The notes under the pieces: generated by a model
What the model was told of the DNA's origin: nothing
The model's database searches: none
What the model saw: only the letters and a program-made list of their open reading frames with translations
Position numbers and translations under genes: made by a program
From: Lachnospiraceae bacterium UBA6452
Lineage (GTDB): Bacteria > Bacillota > Clostridia > Lachnospirales > Lachnospiraceae
Assembly (NCBI GenBank): GCA_002441865.1
Contig: DJNY01000147.1
Location: 7,746-13,655, forward strand
Length of the DNA stretch: 5,910 nucleotides
Direction of reading: 5' to 3'
Part shown: positions 1 to 5,161 of the stretch, one piece after another
Layout: each line of letters starts with the position of its first letter
Position numbering within the stretch: the first letter of the stretch is position 1

Positions 1-26
1 GAGATAGACGAGTGAACAGTCTGAGA

Positions 27-39
27 GCGCCGCAGGCGC
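27..39. other. Short GC-rich hairpin upstream of deoB
   Basis: The first 67 bases hold no complete gene. GCGCC, a GCA loop and GGCGC form a perfect 5-bp stem. No T-run follows, so it is not a typical intrinsic terminator. The tail of an upstream gene may end here: the frame beginning at base 1 stops at 13-15 (TGA), and the frame beginning at base 3 stops at 45-47 (TAA). Neither tail is long enough to identify. No promoter is visible. Confidence 0.25.
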
Positions 40-67
40 GGGTATAACAGAAGAAGGAGGTATTCCT

Positions 68-1228
68 ATGAAGAGAGTTTTTTTGATCGTTCTTGACAGT
101 TTTGGCATCGGCGAAATGCCTGATGCAGCAGCATACGGAGATCAGGGGACAAGCACGATCCGTTCCTGTGCCACATCACCATATTTCCATATGCCAAATA
201 TGCAGAAACTTGGGTTGTTCAATATAGAAGGCGTTGATGTCGGCGGTAAGGTTTTGCCGATTGAGAAACCGCTTGCGAGGATCGCGCGCATGAAAGAGGC
301 TTCCCGCGGCAAAGATACGACGATCGGACACTGGGAAATATCAGGTATTATTTCGCCCAAACCATTGCCGACCTATCCAAACGGATTCCCGGAGGAAGTG
401 TTAAAGCCGTTCCGGGAGCAGACCGGGCGCGGCGTGCTCTGCAACAAACCGTATTCCGGAACGGAAGTGATCAAAGTATATGGCGATGAACATGTAAAGA
501 CCGGAGATCTGATCGTTTACACATCCGCAGACAGTGTATTCCAGATTGCTGCACATGAGGATGTGGTACCGCCGGAACAGCTTTATGAATATTGCAGGAT
601 CGCACGGAAGATACTGCAGGGAGAGCATAGCGTCGGCCGTGTGATCGCCCGTCCGTTTACCGGAGCAAGCGGTCAGTATACAAGAACACCGAGAAGACAT
701 GATTTTTCACTGGAGCCCCCAAAACAGACGATGCTGGATGCGATCACGGAGGCAGGACAGGATGTGATCGCGGTCGGCAAGATCCATGATATTTTTGCGG
801 GCAGAGGCATGACGGAATTTACGTATACGTCAGGCAATGCAGAGGGAATCGAAAAGACACTTTCTTATCTGCAGAAAGATTTTAACGGATTATGCTTTAT
901 CAATCTGGTAGATTATGATATGTTATATGGGCATCGTAACGATATAGACGGCTATGCAAAGGCACTGGCTTATTTTGACGAGAAGCTGCCAGAGATCATG
1001 GCGGTCATGCGTGACGAGGATATGCTGATCATTACGGCAGATCATGGCTGTGATCCGGGCTATACGGTTTCTACAGACCATTCAAGGGAGCATACGCCGT
1101 GTATTATGTACGGAAAGCAGATAAAACCGGAAAATCTCGGTACGAGAGAGACTTTTGCGGATATCGGTGCAACAGTACTTGATTACCTTGGAGTAACCGG
1201 AAATATTGCCGGAAAATCTATGCTGTAG
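68..1228 (+). CDS. deoB: Phosphopentomutase DeoB
   Basis: This cytoplasmic enzyme interconverts (deoxy)ribose 1-phosphate and 5-phosphate, linking nucleoside salvage and breakdown to central carbon metabolism. The 386-residue length is normal for the bacterial DeoB family. It belongs to the alkaline phosphatase superfamily and its metal ligands are visible: Asp10 in the N-terminal LIVLDSFGIGEMPDA stretch, Asp284 and His289 in VDYDMLYGHR, Asp325-His326 in TADHGCDP, and His338 in TDHSREHTP. The phosphate-accepting threonine is Thr85 in GKDTTIGHWE, matching the position known for the Bacillus cereus enzyme. The cap-domain segment YTSADSVFQIAAHE (about 151-164) is also typical. The ATG is set by a strong AAGGAGG at 54-60, seven bases upstream. 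The gene often sits beside purine nucleoside phosphorylase in Firmicutes; here prfC follows after 46 bp instead. No truncation or missing key residue is seen. Confidence 0.97.
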   Translation: MKRVFLIVLDSFGIGEMPDAAAYGDQGTSTIRSCATSPYFHMPNMQKLGLFNIEGVDVGGKVLPIEKPLARIARMKEASRGKDTTIGHWEISGIISPKPLPTYPNGFPEEVLKPFREQTGRGVLCNKPYSGTEVIKVYGDEHVKTGDLIVYTSADSVFQIAAHEDVVPPEQLYEYCRIARKILQGEHSVGRVIARPFTGASGQYTRTPRRHDFSLEPPKQTMLDAITEAGQDVIAVGKIHDIFAGRGMTEFTYTSGNAEGIEKTLSYLQKDFNGLCFINLVDYDMLYGHRNDIDGYAKALAYFDEKLPEIMAVMRDEDMLIITADHGCDPGYTVSTDHSREHTPCIMYGKQIKPENLGTRETFADIGATVLDYLGVTGNIAGKSML

Positions 1229-1274
1229 TATATAGAAAAGCAGAAAAAGAAATACAACTGGAAGGAAAGTAGCA

Positions 1275-2870
1275 ATGAACAACAAGTATGAAGCGGAAAT
1301 CAACAAAAGAAGGACCTTTGCCATTATCTCGCATCCTGATGCAGGTAAGACGACACTGACGGAAAAGTTTCTGTTATACGGCGGAGCCATCAATCTGGCA
1401 GGCAGTGTAAAGGGAAAGGCAACAGCCAGACATGCGGTATCTGACTGGATGGAGATTGAAAAGGAGAGAGGTATTTCCGTTACATCTTCTGTGCTGCAGT
1501 TTGAATATGACGGCTTCTGTATCAACATTCTGGATACACCGGGACATCAGGATTTCTCGGAGGATACCTACAGAACACTGATGGCAGCGGATTCTGCGGT
1601 CATGGTAATTGATGCCAGCAAGGGTGTTGAGGCACAGACAAGAAAGCTGTTCAAGGTCTGTGTCATGAGAAAGATCCCGATCTTTACGTTTATCAATAAG
1701 ATGGATCGTGATGCAAATGATACGTTTGAGCTTCTGGACGAAATAGAAAAAGAGCTTGGGATTGCGACCTGCCCGATCAACTGGCCGATCGGCTCCGGTA
1801 AGAATTTCAAAGGGGTTTATGAAAGAAAATCCAAATCCGTCTTTACCTATTCCGATACGGAAAAGGGAACAAAGGAAGGCGAAACAGAGATCATTCCGAT
1901 CACAGAGCGGGACAGACTGACAGCAGAGATAGGCGAAGATGCCCTTTCTCTTCTGGAAGAAGAGATCGAACTGCTTGACGGTGCCAGCGCGGAATTTGAT
2001 CTTTCTGAGGTGCAGAGCGGTAATCTGACACCTGTATTTTTCGGATCGGCACTGACAAACTTTGGTGTGGAAGTATTTTTAAAGCACTTCCTGGAAATGA
2101 CAACAACACCGCTTCCGCGTATTTCCGACAAAGGACCGATCGATCCGGTGGAAAATGAGTTTTCTGCTTTTGTGTTCAAGATCCAGGCGAATATGAACAA
2201 AGCCCACAGAGACCGTGTGGCATTCATGCGTATCTGTTCAGGCCGTTTTGATGCAGGCATGGAAGTCAGGCATGTGCAGGGCGGAAAGATCATGCGTCTT
2301 TCCCAGCCGCAGCAGATCATGGCAGATTCCAGAAAGATTCTGGATGAAGCATATGCAGGCGATATCATCGGTGTATTTGATCCGGGTATTTTTTCAATCG
2401 GCGATACACTCTGTATGCCAAAAGATAACTTTAAATATGCAGGCATCCCAACTTTTGCACCGGAGCATTTTGCACGTGTCAGACAGCTGGATACCATGAA
2501 GAGAAAACAGTTTGTAAAGGGTGTGACACAGATCGCGCAGGAAGGTGCGATCCAGATTTTCAAGGAGTTTAACACCGGTCTGGAAGAGATCATTGTCGGT
2601 GTAGTCGGTGTACTGCAGTTTGACGTTCTGAAATACAGACTGGAAAATGAATATAATGTAGAGATCAGACTGGAGCCGCTTCCGTATGAGCATATCAGAT
2701 GGGTGGAAAATACAGATATTGACCTGAATAAGCTGGTTGGTACTTCTGATATGAAGAAGGTAACGGATATGAGAGACAATCCATTGCTTCTCTTTGTGAA
2801 TCCGTGGAGCATCCAGATGGTGCTTGACAGAAATGAAGGACTCGTTCTTTCTGAATTTGGTAAAAACTAA
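1275..2870 (+). CDS. prfC: Peptide chain release factor 3 (RF3)
   Basis: RF3 is a translational GTPase that removes RF1 or RF2 from the ribosome after peptide release and helps recycle termination complexes in the cytoplasm. The 531-residue length is close to the E. coli protein. GTPase motifs appear in order: P-loop HPDAGKTTL (20-28), switch I region with RGISVTSS (65-72), DTPGHQDF (87-94), NKMD (141-144) and the G5 motif GSA (257-259). A second beta-barrel domain follows, with HRDRVAFMRICSGRF at 311-325, then the RF3 C-terminal domain with VVGVLQFDVLKYRLENEY. The VKGKATARHAVSDWMEIEKERG stretch in the N-terminal third separates RF3 from EF-G, as do the absence of EF-G domain IV and the shorter length. 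The start has an upstream GGAAGGAAAG (1260-1269) with five bases of spacing. The 46-bp gap after deoB is A-rich with no hairpin, so read-through from deoB is plausible. Confidence 0.97.
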   Translation: MNNKYEAEINKRRTFAIISHPDAGKTTLTEKFLLYGGAINLAGSVKGKATARHAVSDWMEIEKERGISVTSSVLQFEYDGFCINILDTPGHQDFSEDTYRTLMAADSAVMVIDASKGVEAQTRKLFKVCVMRKIPIFTFINKMDRDANDTFELLDEIEKELGIATCPINWPIGSGKNFKGVYERKSKSVFTYSDTEKGTKEGETEIIPITERDRLTAEIGEDALSLLEEEIELLDGASAEFDLSEVQSGNLTPVFFGSALTNFGVEVFLKHFLEMTTTPLPRISDKGPIDPVENEFSAFVFKIQANMNKAHRDRVAFMRICSGRFDAGMEVRHVQGGKIMRLSQPQQIMADSRKILDEAYAGDIIGVFDPGIFSIGDTLCMPKDNFKYAGIPTFAPEHFARVRQLDTMKRKQFVKGVTQIAQEGAIQIFKEFNTGLEEIIVGVVGVLQFDVLKYRLENEYNVEIRLEPLPYEHIRWVENTDIDLNKLVGTSDMKKVTDMRDNPLLLFVNPWSIQMVLDRNEGLVLSEFGKN

Positions 2871-2882
2871 AAGGGGAACAAG

Positions 2883-4094
2883 GTGCGGAAAAAAAGGATC
2901 CTTTTCCTGCTTCTGTTTCTTCTGGGCGTCAGTATCCTATGGGCTGGCAGACTGCAGAAGGAGCAGACAGGGACAGCAGAAAATCTGACAAAAGAGGAAG
3001 CTCTGCCTTCGGATGTGCAGGAAGTATCACAGGAAACAGAGGATATCACGCCTGTGCAGCGCATGACACAGATGCAGGGTGCCAAAGCGCCTGTCCCGGA
3101 GGTGCAGGACACGCAGGATGGGCTTTTTTATTATGATGCACTTTCTGATGCAGAAAAAGAAGCATATTGTCAGATCTATATGGCGCTGACCAGCAGGCAG
3201 AAGGAGACGTTGTCTATTTTGGACAGCGGCCGGGCAGAAGTACTGTATCAGTATGTACTGAACGACCATCCGGAAATTTTTTACAGCAGCTCTTTTTCGC
3301 TGGAAGGAAGGGAAAGAAACGGCGTACTTTCCAGCCTGTCCGTACAGCCTGTCTATACGATGACGGAGCAGGAGCAGCAGGAAAAACAGCAGCAGATCGA
3401 TCAGGCCGTGACAGCGGTTCTGACAGAAATGCCGGCGGGAATGGATGCTTACGGACAGGTCAAATATGTGTATGATTATGTGATCGACCATACAGATTAT
3501 ATGCTGGACAGCCCGGATAATCAAAATATCTGTTCCGTCTTTTTAAACGGAGAAAGCGTCTGTCAGGGATATGCCAAAGCAACGCAGTATCTGCTGGAAA
3601 AGCTCGGATTTGAAGTGACACTGATCTTTGGAACGGAGCAGACCGGAGCGGATCATGTCTGGAATCTGGTCAAAGTTGACGGGGATTATTATTATATGGA
3701 TACGACCTGGGGCGAAATGCAGTTTTCAGATCAGGGAGAAAGCAGGGGGATCAATTATAATTTTCTGCTGATCACGACGGAAGAACTTTTGCAGACACAC
3801 CGGATCGTATCGGAAATCCCGGTTCCTGACTGTACGGCGGAGCGGGATAATTACTATGTCAGGGAAAAGCTGCTGTTCCGGGAAAAAGATTATGACAGGC
3901 TGAAGCTGCTGATCGAACAGACGAAGGCGAAAGGTGAAACGATTGTAAGATTCCGCTGCGACAGCGAGCAGCTGTACCGGGAAATGCTTGATGAGCTGTT
4001 TGAACAGCAGAAGATCTTTACTTTGGTAAACGGAGATGCTGTGACCTACAGCAGTGATGATAAAATGCATACAATTTTTGTTTTTATGCAATAA
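2883..4094 (+). CDS. Exported transglutaminase-like domain protein
   Basis: This 403-residue protein carries a transglutaminase/cysteine-protease fold with a complete apparent triad: Cys227 in NGESVCQGYAKA, His258 in GADHVWNLV, and Asp273 in YYYMDTTWG. The N-terminus (KKRILFLLLFLLGVSILWAG, residues 3-22) is basic then strongly hydrophobic, indicating a signal peptide or signal anchor. There is no lipobox cysteine, so it is not an obvious lipoprotein. Residues 25-75 are acidic and low in complexity, a likely linker. Residues 80-200 are helical, with a Gln/Glu-rich stretch at 161-172. About 125 residues follow the triad and form a C-terminal region I cannot name. The start is GTG, supported by AAGGGG at 2871-2876 with six bases of spacing, only 12 bp after prfC, so translation is probably coupled. 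Such proteins in Clostridia are usually assigned to cell-surface crosslinking or proteolysis, but the substrate is unknown. Confidence 0.85.
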   Translation: MRKKRILFLLLFLLGVSILWAGRLQKEQTGTAENLTKEEALPSDVQEVSQETEDITPVQRMTQMQGAKAPVPEVQDTQDGLFYYDALSDAEKEAYCQIYMALTSRQKETLSILDSGRAEVLYQYVLNDHPEIFYSSSFSLEGRERNGVLSSLSVQPVYTMTEQEQQEKQQQIDQAVTAVLTEMPAGMDAYGQVKYVYDYVIDHTDYMLDSPDNQNICSVFLNGESVCQGYAKATQYLLEKLGFEVTLIFGTEQTGADHVWNLVKVDGDYYYMDTTWGEMQFSDQGESRGINYNFLLITTEELLQTHRIVSEIPVPDCTAERDNYYVREKLLFREKDYDRLKLLIEQTKAKGETIVRFRCDSEQLYREMLDELFEQQKIFTLVNGDAVTYSSDDKMHTIFVFMQ

Positions 4095-4107
4095 TCATCC
4101 GAAAACC

Positions 4108-4136
4108 TTTCCAAAGACAGGAAAATTTGATATAAT
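4108..4136 (+). promoter_or_regulatory. Sigma-A-type promoter with extended -10
   Basis: TTTCCA at 4108-4113 (four of six matches to the -35 consensus) and a perfect TATAAT at 4131-4136 are separated by exactly 17 bp. The -10 is preceded by TG and one base (TGaTATAAT), an extended -10 that compensates for the weaker -35. It is placed to start transcription near 4143, about 60 bases before the Asp23/Gls24 start codon. No clear terminator for the preceding gene lies between; only a weak 5-bp stem (TTTCC with GGAAA) is present. Confidence 0.7.
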
Positions 4137-4158
4137 TACCTGCAAAGCAGGTTATAAT
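4127..4158 (+). promoter_or_regulatory. Possible second, weaker promoter
   Basis: A second perfect TATAAT lies at 4153-4158. The best -35 candidate is TTGATA at 4127-4132 (five of six matches), but the spacer is 20 bp, longer than optimal, and this -35 overlaps the -10 of the upstream promoter. The two -10 boxes are 22 bp apart. It may be a minor or regulated start, or chance in an AT-rich leader. Confidence 0.3.
4138..4152. repeat. Inverted repeat at the predicted transcription start
   Basis: ACCTGC, an AAA spacer and GCAGGT form a perfect 6-bp inverted repeat, with two further matched pairs beyond one mismatch. It lies between the two TATAAT boxes and covers the predicted start of the upstream promoter. 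That position would suit an operator or an mRNA 5' hairpin. The repeat is short, and no known regulator motif is recognised. Confidence 0.35.
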
Positions 4159-4201
4159 GCGTGGCAGGCCCACGAGCCTATAGAAGAAAGGAGACCACAA
4201 A

Positions 4202-4591
4202 ATGGAAAAAGAAACAGAACGTGGCACTTATGTATTAAAGGAAGATGAAAAGCTGGGAGCTGTCCAGATTGCAGATGATGTTGTTGCTATGATTGCAAGC
4301 CTTGCAGCCGCTGAGGTAGAAGGTGTATCTGCTCTGGTTGGAAATATTACAAATGAGCTGATGAGCCGTGTTGGTATGAAGAAGCTGACAAAGGGCGTCA
4401 AAGTTGAGGTTGTGGACGGTGTGGTATCCGTAGATATCGCGATCGTGATCGAATATGGTCATAATATCCCGGAGACAAGCCGCAATGTACAGAATAAGGT
4501 AAAAGCAGCCATTGAAAATATGACGGGACTGGAAGTAGCCGATATCAATATCCGCATTGCAGGCGTGAATATGCAGGAAGAGAATAAATAA
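4202..4591 (+). CDS. Asp23/Gls24 family protein (YqhY-like)
   Basis: This is a small cytoplasmic protein of 129 residues, the normal length for a single Asp23/Gls24 (DUF322) domain. Family features include GAVQIADDVVAMIASLAAAEVEGV (19-42), the VVDGVVSVDIAIVIEYGHNIP strand region (70-90), the helix VQNKVKAAIENMTGLEV (96-112) and the final strand INIRIAGV (115-122). Members are described as alkaline-shock or envelope-stress proteins. The paralogue directly upstream of nusB in Bacillus subtilis is YqhY, which has been linked to acetyl-CoA carboxylase control; here the nusB neighbour suggests the same subgroup, but no acc genes are present in the window. The ATG is supported by AAAGGAG (4187-4193) with eight bases of spacing and is the first gene after the promoter. 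nusB follows after 13 bp. There is no signal peptide or membrane segment. Confidence 0.92.
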   Translation: MEKETERGTYVLKEDEKLGAVQIADDVVAMIASLAAAEVEGVSALVGNITNELMSRVGMKKLTKGVKVEVVDGVVSVDIAIVIEYGHNIPETSRNVQNKVKAAIENMTGLEVADINIRIAGVNMQEENK

Positions 4592-4604
4592 TAGGGACAG
4601 ACTG

Positions 4605-5024
4605 ATGAGCAGAAGCAAATTAAGAGAAAAAGTATTTCAGTTGTTATTCCGTATTGCATTCGGAAGCGAAGAAGAATATGAAGAGCAGGCAGCTTTATTC
4701 TTTGCGGATGAAGAGCAGGAAACACTGACAGAGAAGGAACAGAAACAGATCCAGGACAAATATGATCAGATCCTGGCACATTTAGATCAGATCGATGCAG
4801 AGATCAATGAAAAATCAGTTGGCTGGAATGTCAGCCGCCTTGGTAAGGTAGAGCTTGCCATTATGCGTCTTGCCATATATGAGATCTTATTTGACGATAC
4901 GATCCCGGGCTCCGTTTCCATCAACGAAGCGGTAGAGCTGGCAAAGAAATACGGCGCACAGGAATCCCCGGCATTTATCAATGGGGTGCTTGCCAAGTTT
5001 GTTCCCAAAACAGAAAATTCATAA
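4605..5024 (+). CDS. nusB: Transcription antitermination factor NusB
   Basis: NusB binds boxA RNA together with ribosomal protein S10 (NusE) and suppresses premature termination, chiefly in rRNA operons. The all-helical protein is 139 residues, normal for the family. Recognisable parts are the N-terminal SRSKLREKVFQLLFRIAF (2-19), the helix WNVSRLGKVELAIMRLAIYEI (74-94), SINEAVELAKKYG (105-117) and the C-terminal hallmark SPAFINGVLAKF (121-132). An acidic, Glu/Gln-rich segment (22-58) spans the variable middle. The start follows AGGGACAG (4593-4600), 13 bp after the Asp23/Gls24 stop. The last six codons (PKTENS) and the stop fall inside a long palindrome and a direct repeat, so the extreme C-terminus may have been shaped by the adjacent insertion; the functional core is intact. 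Confidence 0.96.
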   Translation: MSRSKLREKVFQLLFRIAFGSEEEYEEQAALFFADEEQETLTEKEQKQIQDKYDQILAHLDQIDAEINEKSVGWNVSRLGKVELAIMRLAIYEILFDDTIPGSVSINEAVELAKKYGAQESPAFINGVLAKFVPKTENS

Positions 5025-5038
5025 GAATTTTCTGTTTT
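5007..5038. repeat. Perfect 14-bp palindrome over the nusB stop
   Basis: AAAACAGAAAATTC (5007-5020), a four-base loop ATAA containing the stop codon, and GAATTTTCTGTTTT (5025-5038) form a perfect 14-bp stem. Three pairs are G-C and the rest A-T. The U-rich 3' arm could give weak termination, but the stem is AU-rich and the T-run is inside the arm, not after it. An actively translating ribosome reaching the stop would cover the left arm and block this fold. Confidence 0.75.
5012..5025 (+). repeat. 14-bp direct repeat, left copy
   Basis: AGAAAATTCATAAG spans the last nusB codons, the stop codon and one further base. An identical copy sits at 5135-5148. Neither flank extends the match (C versus T on the left, A versus C on the right). 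The pair brackets the structured insert and may be a target duplication or a recombination site. Confidence 0.8.
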
Positions 5039-5143
5039 GTAGATACTCCGTTGGATGCGCACTCGCGCAAAGAGGAAAAACTGCTTCGCAGCTGCGCTCG
5101 GCGCAAGAGTTTTGCGGTGCAAAACTCTAAAAATAGAAAATTC
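5025..5143. mobile_element. Putative small non-coding inserted element (MITE-like)
   Basis: This 119-bp stretch starts with GAATTTTCTGTTTTGTAGA and ends with CTAAAAATAGAAAATTC, imperfect terminal inverted repeats: nine exact bases, then TTTT and TAGA matches interrupted by one G-T wobble and one bulged base. ATAA flanks both ends. Inside are consecutive hairpins: TGCGC/GCGCA (5056-5069), CTGC/GCAG (5081-5091), GCGC/GCGC (5094-5104) and a 10-bp stem (5106-5128). It has no coding capacity on either strand that looks real. Removing one repeat unit restores a 14-bp nusB-xseA gap. This fits a miniature transposon-like or REP-like element. Whether it is mobile or repeated elsewhere in the genome cannot be judged from one copy. 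Confidence 0.5.
5106..5128. repeat. 10-bp hairpin inside the nusB-xseA insert
   Basis: AGAGTTTTGC, a GGT loop and GCAAAACTCT form a perfect 10-bp stem. It is followed on the + strand by AAAAAT, not a T-run, so it does not look like an intrinsic terminator for nusB. On the - strand no U-tract follows either. It is best seen as a structural part of the insert. Confidence 0.65.
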
Positions 5144-5148
5144 ATAAG
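5135..5148 (+). repeat. 14-bp direct repeat, right copy
   Basis: This is the second copy of AGAAAATTCATAAG, 123 bp downstream of the copy at the nusB end. Its first nine bases are also the right terminal inverted repeat of the insert. The downstream GCGAGAAATAATAG then runs straight into the xseA start. Confidence 0.8.
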
Positions 5149-5161
5149 CGAGAAATAATAG

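Noticed and set aside
1082..1528. Open frame of 148 codons on the - strand across the deoB-prfC junction
   Set aside because: It is antisense to the DeoB metal-binding C-terminus and to the RF3 GTPase motifs, with no convincing ribosome binding site or domain.
1847..2812. Long open frame of 321 codons on the - strand inside prfC
   Set aside because: It is fully antisense to a clearly conserved RF3 coding sequence, its translation is Ser/Pro/Ile-rich with no recognisable domain, and it arises from codon bias on the opposite strand.
4095..4130. Terminator after the transglutaminase gene
   Set aside because: Only a 5-bp AT-rich stem (TTTCC/GGAAA) is present, overlapping the promoter -35, with no GC core.
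5007..5045. Intrinsic terminator after nusB
   Set aside because: The stem is long and perfect but AU-rich, and it is followed by GTAGAT rather than a T-run. xseA lies on the same strand just downstream with no visible promoter, so strong termination is unlikely.
5062..5109. boxA-like NusB binding site in the insert as autoregulation
   Set aside because: The only CTCTTT-like match is on the - strand, not in the transcribed RNA. No proper boxA is present.
5025..5143. Cloverleaf-like fold considered as a tRNA or a known riboswitch
   Set aside because: There is no T-arm GTTCGA-type sequence, no anticodon arm of proper size and no acceptor geometry. It also does not match any riboswitch core I know.
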